Origin: Gemmatimonadaceae bacterium
GTDB taxonomy: Bacteria > Gemmatimonadota > Gemmatimonadetes > Gemmatimonadales > Gemmatimonadaceae
Length of the DNA stretch: 64,000 bases
Assembly (NCBI GenBank): GCA_019637355.1
Contig: JAHBVT010000001.1
Location: forward strand, 1,209,192-1,273,191
Direction: 5' to 3'
In this document: positions 15,749 through 25,063 of the stretch, piece after piece
How the letters are laid out: each line of letters opens with the position of its first letter
Numbering within the stretch: the first letter of the stretch is position 1
Program-made: the position numbers and the translations under genes
The notes under the pieces: generated by a model
Databases searched by the model: none
Told to the model about the DNA's origin: nothing
Seen by the model: the letters and a program-made list of their open reading frames with translations, nothing else

Positions 15749-16267
15749 ATCCAGGATACCAAAAACCGCGGGCCCCGCATCAATCGGCAAATCCGAATCT
15801 CCCCGGTGCGCGTGATCGGCGCCGACGGGGCGCAGTTGGGGGTCCTCGAGGTGGATGTCGCGTTGAAGATGGCCGATGAGGCCGCGCTCGACCTGGTCGA
15901 GGTGGCACCGTTGGCTCGGCCCCCGGTGGTCCGGATTATGGACTACGGGAAGTACAAGTTCGAGATGGCCAAGCAGGCGCGGCAGGCGAAGAAGAAGCAG
16001 CACGTGATTCAGTTGAAGGAAGTGAAGTACCGTCCCGGCATCGAGAAGCACGACTTCGACACGAAGACCAATCACGCCCGGTCATTCATCGGAGACGGCA
16101 ACAAAGTGAAGGTGACGTTGATGTTTCGCGGTCGGCAGATCGCGCACCCCGAGCTCGGTATGGCAGTCGTCGAGCGGGTGGCGCAGGCCCTGGCGGATGT
16201 CGCCAAGGTCGAGACCCCGGCCAAGCTCGAAGGGAAGGCACTCACCATGATCCTCACGCCGAAGTGA
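15749..16267 (+). CDS. infC: Translation initiation factor IF-3 (AUC start codon)
   Basis: IF-3 keeps ribosomal subunits apart and checks the start codon. I start the gene at ATC (15749-15751): AGGAG at 15737-15741 lies 7 bases upstream and the resulting 172-residue protein begins exactly where IF-3 proteins usually do ([18 protein letters not shown] after the initiator). The only in-frame standard start further up (15626) would add about 41 residues unlike IF-3 and read through the attenuator hairpin. Non-AUG starts (AUU, AUC, AUA) are a known conserved feature of infC that lets IF-3 repress its own translation. The signature MDYGKYKFE and the C-terminal RNA-binding half are intact. First gene of infC-rpmI-rplT. 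Confidence 0.93.
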   Translation: MQDTKNRGPRINRQIRISPVRVIGADGAQLGVLEVDVALKMADEAALDLVEVAPLARPPVVRIMDYGKYKFEMAKQARQAKKKQHVIQLKEVKYRPGIEKHDFDTKTNHARSFIGDGNKVKVTLMFRGRQIAHPELGMAVVERVAQALADVAKVETPAKLEGKALTMILTPK

Positions 16268-16280
16268 GAAAGGCGGATAT

Positions 16281-16478
16281 ATGCCGAAGATGAAGACCCA
16301 CAAGGGCGCCAAGAAGCGCTTCTCCGTCACGGGGAAGGGCAAGGTGCGCCGGCTCAAGGCGTTCAAGAGCCACATCCTGACCAAGAAGACCTCCAAGCGG
16401 AAGCGCAACCTGCGCCGTCCCACGACCGTCGCGACCAACGGCGAAGCGAAGAACCTCAAGCGCCTGCTGCAGGCCTAA
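16281..16478 (+). CDS. rpmI: 50S ribosomal protein L35
   Basis: A 65-residue, very basic protein with the L35 signature ([14 protein letters not shown] and the RHL-like repeat of Lys/Arg). It is part of the large subunit. It lies 13 bases after infC and 12 before rplT, the standard operon order. An AAAGG box precedes the ATG. Confidence 0.97.
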   Translation: MPKMKTHKGAKKRFSVTGKGKVRRLKAFKSHILTKKTSKRKRNLRRPTTVATNGEAKNLKRLLQA

Positions 16479-16490
16479 GGAGACCCGACT

Positions 16491-16856
16491 ATGCCACGCG
16501 TCAAGTCGAATGTGGTGCGCCTTAAGCGCAAGAAGCAGATCCTCAAGCACGCCAAGGGCGCTTTCGGTGGCCGCTCCAAGCTGTGGAAGGCCGCGAAGGA
16601 GACCGTCGAGCGCGGGTGGGTGTACGCCTACCGGGATCGCAAGGCCAAGAAGCGCGACTTCCGCAAGCTGTGGATTATGCGCATCAACGCCGCCGCCCGG
16701 TTGAACGGGATGACCTACTCGACGTTCATCAGCGGCATCCAGGCCGCCGGCGTCGAAGTCGACCGCAAGATCATGGCCGACCTGGCCGTGCACGATGCGG
16801 CCGCGTTCACGGAGCTCGCTGACCGCGCAAAGAAGGCGCTCACGGCGGCGAAGTAG
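16491..16856 (+). CDS. rplT: 50S ribosomal protein L20
   Basis: A 121-residue basic protein (start [19 protein letters not shown]), the usual length. L20 is an early assembly protein of the large subunit and the autogenous regulator of this operon in some bacteria, which makes the structured infC leader relevant. A strong AAGGAG ribosome-binding site lies upstream. The stop is followed at once by the 23-nt repeat and an intrinsic terminator. The coding sequence holds one of the few CATG sites of the window (16772). Confidence 0.97.
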   Translation: MPRVKSNVVRLKRKKQILKHAKGAFGGRSKLWKAAKETVERGWVYAYRDRKAKKRDFRKLWIMRINAAARLNGMTYSTFISGIQAAGVEVDRKIMADLAVHDAAAFTELADRAKKALTAAK

Positions 16857-16999
16857 CGGACGGATGACGGATGACGGATGCGGGGGGTGGCCAGCTTGGT
16901 CGCCCCCCGGATCGTTTCTAGGCACCGAGGCCCGTCGCTCCGTCCCTGTCCGGCCGTTAGTTTTTTGCTTGCCGCTTCCGTCATCCGTCCTCCGTCCGC
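16856..16999. repeat. Inverted pair of 23-nt repeats flanking the rplT terminator
   Basis: An exact copy of GACGGATGACGGATGACGGA plus TGC lies at 16859-16881. A reverse-complement copy with two mismatches lies at 16974-16996. Extended arms (16856-16880 and 16975-16999) pair over 25 positions with two mismatches. The left arm starts at the last base of the rplT stop; the right arm ends 2 bases before the pheS ATG. The terminator hairpin lies between the arms. Confidence 0.85.
16881..16919 (+). terminator. Intrinsic terminator of infC-rpmI-rplT
   Basis: CGGGGGGTGGCCA (16881-16893), loop GCT, TGGTCGCCCCCCG (16897-16909) make a 13-bp stem with two wobble pairs, followed by ATCGTTTCT. pheS, downstream, probably has its own start; a TAGTTT run at 16958-16963 is a weak -10 candidate. 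Confidence 0.7.
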
Positions 17000-17001
17000 T
17001 A

Positions 17002-18036
17002 ATGACCCTCCAGGAATTCCTCGCCCGCCTCAGCCAGCTCGAGCGCGAGGCTCCCTCACAGATCGCCGGTGCCGAGTCGAGTGACGCCCTCGCGGCCGTC
17101 CGCAACGCGCTCGTCGGCCGGCAGGCGGGCGCCGTGACCGGATTGCTCTCGGCGCTCGCGGAATTGCCCAAGGAGGAGCGACGCGAGGCCGGGGCCAAGG
17201 CCAATGCCCTCAAGGTCGCGCTCGAAGAGGCGCTGGACCTGCGCCGCGCGCAGCTCGCGGCCAAGGCGGCGGAATCCGGACCGAAGCTCGACCCCACGAT
17301 GCCCGCCCGCGATCGCTGGCGCGGGACGGTGCACCCCGTCTCGATGGTCATCGACGAAGTGGCCGAGATCTTCCGCGAGCTCGGCTTCACGATCGCGCTG
17401 GGTCCCGAGGCCGAGCACGCCTGGTACAACTTCGGTGCGCTCAACTTCCCGCCCGACCATCCGGCGATGGACCTGCACGACACGCTGTACCTCGGCAGCG
17501 AGCAGGTGCTGCGCACGCACACCTCGCCGGTGCAGGTGCGGACGATGCAGCAGTATCCGCCGCCGATCCGCATCCTGGCGCCGGGCAACGTGTACCGCCG
17601 CGACTTCTTCGATCCCTCGCACGCGCCGATGTTCGCGCAGATCGAGGGCCTGGTGGTGGACGAAGGTGTGAGCTTCGCCGACCTCAAGGCGACGCTGTCG
17701 CACTTCGCGCGCCGCTACTTCGGGCCGCGCACCAAGACGCGCTTCCGCCCGAGCTACTTCCCGTTCACCGAACCCAGCGCCGAGATGGACGTGCAGTGCG
17801 GCGTCTGCGGCGGCGACGGCTGCGGCGTGTGCAAGCAGAGCGGCTGGGTGGAGATCCTCGGCTCGGGAATGGTGCATCCGGCGGTGCTCGAGGCCGCCGG
17901 GCTCGACAGCGAGCGCTATACCGGCTGGGCCTTCGGGATGGGCCCGGCCCGCACGGCCATCTCGCGGCACGGCATTCCCGACATCCGCATCCTCTACGAT
18001 TCCGACGTGCGCTTCCTGGAGCAGTTCGGCAAGTGA
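17002..18036 (+). CDS. pheS: Phenylalanine--tRNA ligase alpha subunit
   Basis: The 344-residue catalytic subunit of the alpha2-beta2 enzyme charging tRNA-Phe. The N-terminal coiled coil is followed by the class II core, with motif 2 (TSPVQVRTM...GNVYRRD) and motif 3 (GWAFGMGPARTAI). A short Cys-rich loop (CGVCGGDGCGVC) sits in the core, as in many PheS proteins. The ATG at 17002 gives a family-typical N terminus (MTLQEFLARLSQLE). No ribosome-binding site is seen, and the 23-nt repeat ends just before the start codon. pheT follows after 34 bases. Confidence 0.96.
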   Translation: MTLQEFLARLSQLEREAPSQIAGAESSDALAAVRNALVGRQAGAVTGLLSALAELPKEERREAGAKANALKVALEEALDLRRAQLAAKAAESGPKLDPTMPARDRWRGTVHPVSMVIDEVAEIFRELGFTIALGPEAEHAWYNFGALNFPPDHPAMDLHDTLYLGSEQVLRTHTSPVQVRTMQQYPPPIRILAPGNVYRRDFFDPSHAPMFAQIEGLVVDEGVSFADLKATLSHFARRYFGPRTKTRFRPSYFPFTEPSAEMDVQCGVCGGDGCGVCKQSGWVEILGSGMVHPAVLEAAGLDSERYTGWAFGMGPARTAISRHGIPDIRILYDSDVRFLEQFGK

Positions 18037-18070
18037 CGATCCTCCGCATCTCGCGCGCGGGAGCGCGCCG

Positions 18071-20539
18071 GTGAATCTCTCGCATCAGTGGCTGGCGCGC
18101 TTCGTCCCGCACGGCAAGACCGCCGAGCAGGTGCGCGACCTCCTCACCGCGCACGTCGCGACGGTGGAGGGCTTCGAGCGCCTGCGCGCCGACCTCGCGC
18201 CGATCGTCGTCGCGCAGGTGGTGGCCAGCGAGAAGGTGCCCGACACCAAGCTCAGCTTCAACAAGGTGGATGACGGCTCGGGCGAGTTGCTCGAGGTAAT
18301 CTGCGGCGCCAACAACGTCGTGGTCGGCAACAAGTACCCCTTCGCGCGCAGCGGCACGACCATCCCCACCGGACTGAAGATCGAGAAGCGCAAGATCCGC
18401 GGCTTCACCTCCAACGGGATGCTCTGCTCGGCGGACGAGCTCAAGCTCGGCAGCGACCACGACGGCATCTACACGCTGGACACCGACGCCGCGCCCGGCA
18501 CGCCCTTCCTGGACGTGCTCGGTCCCGGCGACGTGCGCCTCGTGCTCGACGTGCTGCCCAACCGTCCTGACCTGCTCTCGCACATCGGTGTGGCGCGCGA
18601 GCTCTCGGCGCTCACCGGCGTCAAGCTGGCCGGACCGCGCGAGCTGGCCGACCTGCCCGAAGTGCCGAAGGCCGTGGCGATGGGCGCGCAGGAGGCCAGC
18701 GGTGGCGGCATCAAGGTGCGCATCGACGACCTCCGCGACTGCGCGCGGTACACTGCGGCGGTCATCTCGGGCGTGACGGTGTGCCCGAGCCCGGTGTGGT
18801 TGCGCGAGGCGGTGGAGGCGGCGGGCGGCCGTTCGATCAACAACATCGTCGACGCCACGAACTACATCCTGCACGGCTTCGGCCAGCCGGTGCACGCCTT
18901 CGACAAAGCCAAGCTCAAGGGGCAGGCGATCGTCGTGCGCCGCGCGAAGGCGAAGGAGACCTTGGTCACGCTCGACGGCGCGACGCGCACGCTGGACCCT
19001 GAGATGCTCGTCATCGCCGACGGTGAGCGTGCCACGGCGTTGGCCGGCGTGATGGGCGGCAAGGACAGCGAGGTCACGGACGCCACGACGGACATCGTGC
19101 TCGAGGTGGCGACGTTCAACGCCCAGCGCGTGCGCGCGACGCGGCGCAAGGCGGGGCTCTCGACGGATGCGAGCTATCGCTTCGAGCGCGGCATTGACGA
19201 CGCGATGCTGCCGCAGGCGCTGGCGCTGGGCGCGGCGCTGATCGCGCACGTCAGCGGCGGGCACGTCGAGGCCTTGCTGGCGGTGGGCCGCGATCCCGAG
19301 CCGCGCAAGGCGGTGGCGCTCAAGGTCGCACGCGTGCAGCGCGTGCTCGGTGAGGCCGTCCCGCGCGACGAGTGCGTGGCCTTGCTGGCGTCGATCGGTT
19401 TCAGCGTGACGGTGGACGGCGACCTGCTGAAGGCCGTGCCGCCTTCGTGGCGGCACGACGTGTCGCGCGACGTGGACTTGATCGAAGAGATCGCACGGCT
19501 GCGCGGCTTCGACCGCCTGCCCGATACGCTCAGCGGCCACCGCCCGGGCACCGTGCCCGACCACCCGATGTGGACGGCCTACCGCCGCGTGCGCGACGTG
19601 ATGGTCGCCTCCGGCCTGCACGAAGTGCGGCCCCTCCCGTTCACCTCGGGGCGCGGCGAACGCAGCGCGACGGTGAAGCTGGTGCGCGTGCAGAACCCGC
19701 TGGCTGAGGACGAGCCGTTCCTGCGCGCGTCGATCCTCGACACGCTGGCGCGGCGCGCCGAGTACAATCTGAACCGGATGCAGGGCAACGTGCGGATCTT
19801 CGAGGTGGGCAGCGTCTTTGCCGCCCGTGCCGGCGGGACGCCCACCGAGGAAGTGCGCGCCGCCCTGCTGGTGATGGGCCAGCGCCGTCCGCCGCACTTC
19901 ACCGAGTCGTCGCCGCCCGCCTTCGACGCTTGGGACGCCAAGGCGCTTGGCCGCCAGCTCGCCGAAGCCGCGTACCCCGGCGCGGAGGTAGACCTTGAGC
20001 CCGGTGAAGGGCCGGACCTGTGGCGCATCCTGATCGGAGCGGCCACGGTGGGCCGCGTGGCCAAGCTGAAGCTCGACGCCCCGGTCTGGGCGAGCCCCGC
20101 GTGGGGCGTGGAGTTGGTGCTCGGCGAGATGGCCTCAGCGGCGGTGGCGCCTTCGGGCCAGCACGCGCACGGCAACAAGCGGCGCAACAGCGGGGTGGTG
20201 TCGGCGGCGGAGGTCGTGCGGCGTGAGCCGCCACGCTACAAGCCCTTGCCGACGCAGCCGGCCTCGGAGTTCGACCTCGCGTTGCTCGTGCCGGATGCGA
20301 CGCCGGCTGGCGACGTGGAGGAGCTGCTCAAGCGCACGGCCGGCGAGCTGCTCGAGCGCTGCGTGCTGTTCGACGAGTTCCGCGGCAAAGGCGTCCCGGA
20401 CGGGATGCGCTCGCTGGCCTGGCGCTTGACCTTCCGGCATCCGGAGCGCACGCTCCGGGACAAGGAACTCGAAGGCCGTCGCAGCCAGCTCCTCAAGACC
20501 CTGGAGAGCCAACTCGGTGTCCGACCGCGCGCATCCTGA
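18071..20539 (+). CDS. pheT: Phenylalanine--tRNA ligase beta subunit
   Basis: An 822-residue partner of PheS. Domains in order: tRNA-binding (OB-fold, about 40-150), B3/B4 editing domain (about 200-400), B5, catalytic-like core, and the C-terminal FDX-ACB anticodon-binding domain (about 730-822). Typical wording includes VDDGSGELLEVICGAPN-like text, LPNRPDLLSHIGVAREL and DASYRFERGID. The start is GTG at 18071. The 3' end overlaps the next gene by 23 bases, so they are co-transcribed. Confidence 0.96.
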   Translation: MNLSHQWLARFVPHGKTAEQVRDLLTAHVATVEGFERLRADLAPIVVAQVVASEKVPDTKLSFNKVDDGSGELLEVICGANNVVVGNKYPFARSGTTIPTGLKIEKRKIRGFTSNGMLCSADELKLGSDHDGIYTLDTDAAPGTPFLDVLGPGDVRLVLDVLPNRPDLLSHIGVARELSALTGVKLAGPRELADLPEVPKAVAMGAQEASGGGIKVRIDDLRDCARYTAAVISGVTVCPSPVWLREAVEAAGGRSINNIVDATNYILHGFGQPVHAFDKAKLKGQAIVVRRAKAKETLVTLDGATRTLDPEMLVIADGERATALAGVMGGKDSEVTDATTDIVLEVATFNAQRVRATRRKAGLSTDASYRFERGIDDAMLPQALALGAALIAHVSGGHVEALLAVGRDPEPRKAVALKVARVQRVLGEAVPRDECVALLASIGFSVTVDGDLLKAVPPSWRHDVSRDVDLIEEIARLRGFDRLPDTLSGHRPGTVPDHPMWTAYRRVRDVMVASGLHEVRPLPFTSGRGERSATVKLVRVQNPLAEDEPFLRASILDTLARRAEYNLNRMQGNVRIFEVGSVFAARAGGTPTEEVRAALLVMGQRRPPHFTESSPPAFDAWDAKALGRQLAEAAYPGAEVDLEPGEGPDLWRILIGAATVGRVAKLKLDAPVWASPAWGVELVLGEMASAAVAPSGQHAHGNKRRNSGVVSAAEVVRREPPRYKPLPTQPASEFDLALLVPDATPAGDVEELLKRTAGELLERCVLFDEFRGKGVPDGMRSLAWRLTFRHPERTLRDKELEGRRSQLLKTLESQLGVRPRAS

Positions 20540-20822
20540 TTCGCCGGCTCAGGCGGCCTTCGCCGAGTTGGAACTGCTGGTCCGGAACCTGGGCGAAGAA
20601 CTCTCGGCCTTCCGGAAGCGCGCGCACGCCGCCGAAGCCCGGCTCAAGGCGCTGGGCGCCAACGCCCCCGGCGACGCCACGGCCGAGGAGCGCGTCTCGG
20701 CGCTCGAGGCGGAGAACGCCAAGCTGCGGGCCCGGCTGGACGAAGCGGCAGGCAAGACCAAGGCGATGCTCGACCGGGCGCGCTTCCTGCGGCAACAGCA
20801 CGTCATCGGAGGGGAGCTATGA
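20517..20822 (+). CDS. Small coiled-coil protein (ZapB-like position)
   Basis: A 101-residue, Ala/Glu/Leu-rich protein predicted to be mostly coiled coil (about 12-50 and 57-90), with no catalytic motif. The GTG start lies inside the end of pheT and the stop overlaps the zapA ATG. Position directly before zapA and the coiled-coil character suggest a ZapB-like partner in Z-ring assembly, but sequence alone does not prove this. Confidence 0.65.
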   Translation: MSDRAHPDSPAQAAFAELELLVRNLGEELSAFRKRAHAAEARLKALGANAPGDATAEERVSALEAENAKLRARLDEAAGKTKAMLDRARFLRQQHVIGGEL

Positions 20823-21112
20823 GCGTGCATTCGACGCGGGTGCGGATCGTCGGGGAGGAGTACACGATCCGTTCCGAGGTGCCGCCGGACGTGACCCGGG
20901 CGATCGCCGAGCACGTGGACGCGGCCATCCGGAAGGTGCTGGAGAACCCCGCCATCACCGACCCCGGCAAGGCGGCCATCCTGGCCGCGATGAGCATCAC
21001 GGACGAGCTGTTCAAGGAGCGTGCCAAGCAGGCCGAGGTGGCGGAGCGGATGCGCTCGCTGTCCGGGGAGCTGCGGCGCTGGCTACCCCCCGCCAAGCGC
21101 GTTGCGATTTAG
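20819..21112 (+). CDS. zapA: Cell division protein ZapA
   Basis: A 97-residue protein of the ZapA family: a short N-terminal beta region (VRIVGEEYTIRSE) and a long C-terminal helix that dimerises. ZapA crosslinks FtsZ filaments at mid-cell. The ATG overlaps the stop of the coiled-coil gene. The next coding gene is rny, with a structured non-coding stretch between. In several deltaproteobacteria the same gap holds 6S RNA. Confidence 0.88.
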   Translation: MSVHSTRVRIVGEEYTIRSEVPPDVTRAIAEHVDAAIRKVLENPAITDPGKAAILAAMSITDELFKERAKQAEVAERMRSLSGELRRWLPPAKRVAI

Positions 21113-21130
21113 CGGAGCCGCCCCTAGCTT
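21101..21130 (+). promoter_or_regulatory. Promoter in the end of zapA
   Basis: -35 TTGCGA (21101-21106), an 18-base spacer, -10 TAGCTT (21125-21130). Transcription is expected from about 21137, the 5' edge of the structured RNA described next. Confidence 0.6.
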
Positions 21131-21136
21131 GCGGGG

Positions 21137-21315
21137 TGAGTGGGCATAACGGCCCGTAGGTGCAAGTCCGCTCGGAAGTTAGCCCGTCCCAACCCGCCCC
21201 CTACGTCGGTGCCGGTTCGGACGGTCCAGCCCCCCGAGATGGACTCGCAACGGCGAGTCGCTGGTGCTCTCCCTCCGGACGCGGCTGCAGGCAGGGCCGC
21301 CTTGCGCATACGAGA
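21137..21315 (+). ncRNA. Candidate structured RNA between zapA and rny (6S-like?)
   Basis: About 180 bases without coding potential. A closing stem pairs 21144-21155 with 21294-21305 (GCA...CGGCCC with GGGCCG...TGC, three mismatches inside). Within it, CGTAGG (21155-21160) pairs with CCTACG (21200-21205). A long rod pairs 21211-21224 with 21271-21285, continued by CCAGC/GCTGG (21226-21230 with 21260-21264) and capped by GACTCGC-AACG-GCGAGTC (21242-21259). Size, rod shape and location fit 6S RNA, which follows zapA in many genomes. The second hairpin makes the fold branched, unlike classical 6S, so a long regulatory leader of rny is an alternative. Confidence 0.5.
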
Positions 21316-21320
21316 GACAA

Positions 21321-22910
21321 ATGACCGTGCCGTTGTACGTGACGATCGCCCTGGGCGTGTTGTTGGCCGTCGGGTTGCCGATCGTGTGGGTGCAGGGGAA
21401 GAAGTCTGGGCGCGCTGCCGAGGACGCCGCCCGCCGCGCCGCTGGCGAAGCCGCCGACCAAATCGCCAAGAAGATCGTCGCTGAGGCTGAGCGCGAGGCG
21501 GATGCCGCCCGCAAGCAGGCCGTCCTCTCCGGCAAGGAAGAGGTGATGAAGGTGCGCGAGGCCTGGGAACAGGAGGCCCGCAACCGGCGCGTCGAGATCG
21601 AGAAGGAAGAGAAGCGCGTCGCCGAGCGCGAACAGCAGGCGGACAAGAAGTTCGAGGTGGTCGACGGCAAGGAGAAGGAAGTCGCCCGCCGCGCCTCGGA
21701 AGTCGGCCGCCGCGAGAAGCAGCTCGAGGAGCGCCAGGCCGAGCTCGACCAGCTGATCGGCGAGGAACGCCGCCGGTTGGAGCAGTTGGCCGGCCTTTCG
21801 GCCAGCGAGGCCAAGGCCGAGCTGATCCGTCGCCTCGAGGAAGAAGCGCAGGCGGATTCCGCCAACCGCATCCGCGAGATCCGCGACAGCGCCAAGCGCA
21901 ACGCCGACCGCGAGGCCAAGAAGATCGTGGCCCTCGCCGTGCAGCGCATCGCCGCCGAGCACACGGCCGAGATCACCGCCAGCGCCGTGGCGCTGCCGAA
22001 GGACGATATGAAGGGCCGCATCATCGGCCGCGAAGGGCGCAACATCCGCGCCTTCGAACTGGCCACGGGCGTGGACGTCATCATCGACGACACGCCGGAT
22101 ACGGTCGTCGTGAGCTGCTTTGACCCGGTGCGCCGCGAAGTCGCGCGCCTGGCGCTGGAAAAGCTGGTCGCCGACGGCCGCATCCACCCGGGCCGCATCG
22201 AGGAAGTCGTCGAGAAGGCGAAGAAGGAAGTGGACGCCGGCATCGTCGAGACGGGCGAGCAGGCGGCCTACGAGGTGGGCGTGCACGGCCTGCACCCGGA
22301 GCTGATCAAGCTCATCGGCCGGATGAAGTGGCGCACGAGCTATGGCCAGAACATCCTCGGGCACAGCAAGGAAGTGGCCTTCCTCGCCGGGATGATGGCG
22401 GCCGAGCTCGGCCTCGACGTGGCGATGGCCAAGCGCGGCGCGCTGCTGCACGACGTGGGCAAGGTGCTCACGCACGAGCACGAGGGCACGCACGTGCAAC
22501 TGGGCGTGGAGGTGGCGACCAAGTACGGGGAGAACCCGATGGTCATCAACTGCATCGCCGCGCATCACGACGACGTGCCGCACGAGAGCGAGGTGTCGGT
22601 GCTGGTGCAGGCGGCCGACGCCATCAGCGGGTCGCGCCCCGGGGCGCGCCGCGAAGCCTTCGAGACCTACGTGAAGCGCCTGGAAGGGCTGGAGAAGATC
22701 GCGGCGAGCTACAAGGGCGTGGACCGCGTGTTTGCGATTCAGGCCGGCCGCGAGGTCCGCGTCATCGTGGACCCCGAGAACGTGGACGATGCCCGGATGG
22801 ATTCACTCACCGAAGAGATCGCGCGCCGCGTCGAGTCCGAGCTGCAGTATCCTGGACAGATCAAGGTCGTGGCGATCCGCGAGAAGAGGAGCACCAACAT
22901 TGCCCGCTGA
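21321..22910 (+). CDS. rny: Ribonuclease Y
   Basis: A membrane-anchored endoribonuclease that starts mRNA decay. The 529-residue product has an N-terminal transmembrane helix ([20 protein letters not shown]), a coiled coil (about 40-190), a KH domain with the [12 protein letters not shown] motif (about 230-245) and an HD domain whose metal ligands lie in LLHDVGKV and AAHHDDV. The ATG at 21321 gives the standard N terminus. A likely folD ribosome-binding site (AGGAG, 22887-22891) lies within the 3' end and the genes overlap by 11 bases. Confidence 0.96.
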   Translation: MTVPLYVTIALGVLLAVGLPIVWVQGKKSGRAAEDAARRAAGEAADQIAKKIVAEAEREADAARKQAVLSGKEEVMKVREAWEQEARNRRVEIEKEEKRVAEREQQADKKFEVVDGKEKEVARRASEVGRREKQLEERQAELDQLIGEERRRLEQLAGLSASEAKAELIRRLEEEAQADSANRIREIRDSAKRNADREAKKIVALAVQRIAAEHTAEITASAVALPKDDMKGRIIGREGRNIRAFELATGVDVIIDDTPDTVVVSCFDPVRREVARLALEKLVADGRIHPGRIEEVVEKAKKEVDAGIVETGEQAAYEVGVHGLHPELIKLIGRMKWRTSYGQNILGHSKEVAFLAGMMAAELGLDVAMAKRGALLHDVGKVLTHEHEGTHVQLGVEVATKYGENPMVINCIAAHHDDVPHESEVSVLVQAADAISGSRPGARREAFETYVKRLEGLEKIAASYKGVDRVFAIQAGREVRVIVDPENVDDARMDSLTEEIARRVESELQYPGQIKVVAIREKRSTNIAR

Positions 22911-23793
22911 ACGCATCGATGGCGTCGCCATCGCCGCCAAGGTCCGCGCCAAGGTCGCCGAGGACGCCGCCGCCCTGAAGGCCAAGGGTGTCACGCCAGG
23001 CCTCACCGTCGTGCTCGTCGGCGACGATCCGGCTTCCGCCTTTTACGTGGGCGCCAAGGAGAAGGCCTGCAAGGAGGCAGGGATGAACGGCGAGACCATC
23101 CGGATGCCGGCGTCCACGCCGGAAGCCGAGCTGCTCGCCGTCATCGACCGCCTCAACGCGGACCCGGCCGTGCACGGCATCCTCGTGCAGATGCCGGTGC
23201 CCAAGCATATGGATCCGCAGAAGGTGATCCGCCGCATCAACCCGATGAAGGACGTGGACGGCTTTCATCCGGTGAACGCGGGCAAGGTGCTGATCGGCGA
23301 CGCTGATGGCTTTGCGCCCTGCACGCCGGCGGGCGTGCAGGTGATGCTGAACGAGGCCGGCGTCGAGACCAGCGGCAAGGAAGCCGTGATCCTCGGCCGC
23401 AGCACGATCGTCGGCAAGCCGATGGCGGCGTTGCTCATCCAGAGCGGCAAGGGCGCCGACTGCACGGTGACAGTGTGCCACTCGCGCACCAAGAACCTGG
23501 CCGAGCACACGCGCCGTGCGGACATCCTCATCGCGGCGATCGGCAAGCCGGAGATGGTGACGGCCGATATGGTCAAGCCGGGCGCGGTGGTGATCGACGT
23601 GGGCATCAATCGCGTCGACGATCCGTCGGCCAAGAAGGGCTACCGCATCGTGGGCGACGTGAAGTTCGACGAAGTCGCCGAGAAGGCCTCGAAGATCACG
23701 CCGGTGCCGGGCGGGGTGGGGCCGATGACCATCGCGATGCTGCTGGCCAACACCGTGCGCGCCGCGACGCTCTCGCTCGAGGGCGCGCGCTGA
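22900..23793 (+). CDS. folD: Bifunctional methylenetetrahydrofolate dehydrogenase/cyclohydrolase FolD
   Basis: FolD interconverts 5,10-methylene-, methenyl- and 10-formyl-tetrahydrofolate with NADP. I set the start at TTG 22900: AGGAG lies 8 bases upstream and the protein then begins [16 protein letters not shown], the family's usual N terminus. The resulting length of 297 is typical. The catalytic Lys is in YVGAKEKAC, and the signatures [23 protein letters not shown] and [11 protein letters not shown] are intact. It overlaps rny by 11 bases. An in-frame start at 22732 would add rny antiphase sequence and is rejected. Confidence 0.95.
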   Translation: MPAERIDGVAIAAKVRAKVAEDAAALKAKGVTPGLTVVLVGDDPASAFYVGAKEKACKEAGMNGETIRMPASTPEAELLAVIDRLNADPAVHGILVQMPVPKHMDPQKVIRRINPMKDVDGFHPVNAGKVLIGDADGFAPCTPAGVQVMLNEAGVETSGKEAVILGRSTIVGKPMAALLIQSGKGADCTVTVCHSRTKNLAEHTRRADILIAAIGKPEMVTADMVKPGAVVIDVGINRVDDPSAKKGYRIVGDVKFDEVAEKASKITPVPGGVGPMTIAMLLANTVRAATLSLEGAR

Positions 23794-23794
23794 C

Positions 23795-25063
23795 GTGACG
23801 CACCCCGGCGCCACCGCCGCGGAGGCCCTGTCCGTCCTCGAGCTCACGAGTGCGGCCAAGGACCTCATCGAGGGCGGGTTTCCGCGCCTGTGGATCCGCG
23901 GCGAGGTGTCGGGCTTCAAGAGTTATTCCAGCGGCCACTGGTACTTCACGCTCAAGGACGCCGACGCGTCGGTGAGCGCGGTGGTGTGGAAGGGCGCGTC
24001 GTACAAGATCCCCGCCAAGCCGCGCGACGGCGACCAAGTCACGGCCTTTGGCCAGCTCACGGTGTATCCGGCGCGCGGGGCGATGCAGTTCGTGGTTTCG
24101 CAGATGCTGGCCGACGGCGAGGGCCTGTGGCAGCGGCAGTTCGACGAGACCAAGAAGAAGCTCGAGGCCGAGGGCTTGTTGGATCCGGCGCGCAAGCGCG
24201 CGCTGCCGCGGATGCCGCGCACGGTGGCGGTCATCACCTCCAGCGAGGGTGCAGCGCTGCGCGACGTGATCTCGGTGATCGGGCGCCGGCATCCCGGCGT
24301 GCACGTGACCGTGATCCCGGCGCTGGTGCAGGGCGAAGGCTCGGTGGAGTCCATCGTGGCGGCGCTCGAGCGCCTGGGGCGCTGGGTGGCCAGCAATCAG
24401 GCCGTGGACGGCATCCCGGTGCCCGACGTGGTGATCGTGGGGCGCGGCGGCGGCTCGCGCGAGGATCTCTGGTCATTCAACGACGAGCGCGTGGCGCGCG
24501 CCATCGCGGCCTGCCCGATCCCGACGATCTCGGCCGTGGGCCACGAGACGGACCTGAGCATCGCCGACTTGGTGGCCGACCTGCGCGCGGCCACGCCGTC
24601 GGTGGCGGCCGAGCACGCGGTGCCGCTGCTCGCCGAGTTGCGCGACCTGGTGCAGCAGTTGGCCGGGATGATGGCCGACGGGCTGCAGGACCGCGTGGAA
24701 GTCGGGCGGCGCGAGCTGCAGCGGTGCGGCGAGGGGCTGGCGCAGCGCGCGCAGTTGGTGAGCGAGCGCCGGCGAGCCCGCACCGAACGCATCGCGCAGC
24801 GCCTGGCGCAGGCGGCGCCGCGGGCGGTGGAACGTCGCCGCGCCGCGCTCGCGCGGCTGGGCGCGGGGCTCGAGGCACGCTCGCCGCTGGCGGTGTTCCA
24901 GCGGGGATTCGCCGTCGCCCGCGACGATTCGGGTGCAACTCTCGCGACCCGTGCCGCGTTCGTCCCCGGACGAGCCTTTGAACTGCTGGTGCAGGACGGC
25001 CGCATCCGTGCGACGACGGACGCGGTGCACGCCGATGCCCCCCATCTGCGGACGGACCCGTGA
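23795..25063 (+). CDS. xseA: Exodeoxyribonuclease VII large subunit
   Basis: A 422-residue catalytic subunit of exonuclease VII, which degrades single-stranded DNA from both ends. It has the N-terminal OB fold (WIRGEVSGFKSYSSGHWYFT), the catalytic core with VIVGRGGGSREDLWSFND and AVGHETD, and a helical C-terminal region. The GTG start is 1 base after the folD stop, and its end overlaps xseB by 4 bases. Confidence 0.96.
   Translation: MTHPGATAAEALSVLELTSAAKDLIEGGFPRLWIRGEVSGFKSYSSGHWYFTLKDADASVSAVVWKGASYKIPAKPRDGDQVTAFGQLTVYPARGAMQFVVSQMLADGEGLWQRQFDETKKKLEAEGLLDPARKRALPRMPRTVAVITSSEGAALRDVISVIGRRHPGVHVTVIPALVQGEGSVESIVAALERLGRWVASNQAVDGIPVPDVVIVGRGGGSREDLWSFNDERVARAIAACPIPTISAVGHETDLSIADLVADLRAATPSVAAEHAVPLLAELRDLVQQLAGMMADGLQDRVEVGRRELQRCGEGLAQRAQLVSERRRARTERIAQRLAQAAPRAVERRRAALARLGAGLEARSPLAVFQRGFAVARDDSGATLATRAAFVPGRAFELLVQDGRIRATTDAVHADAPHLRTDP

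Noticed and set aside
17765-19897. A 710-codon open frame on the minus strand
   Set aside because: Fully antisense to pheS and pheT, with His/Arg/Ala-rich shadow composition and no domain.
21158-21172. GGTGCAAGTCC resembling the conserved core of cobalamin riboswitches
   Set aside because: The rest of the B12 box and core is missing, and the downstream gene (rny) has no link to cobalamin.
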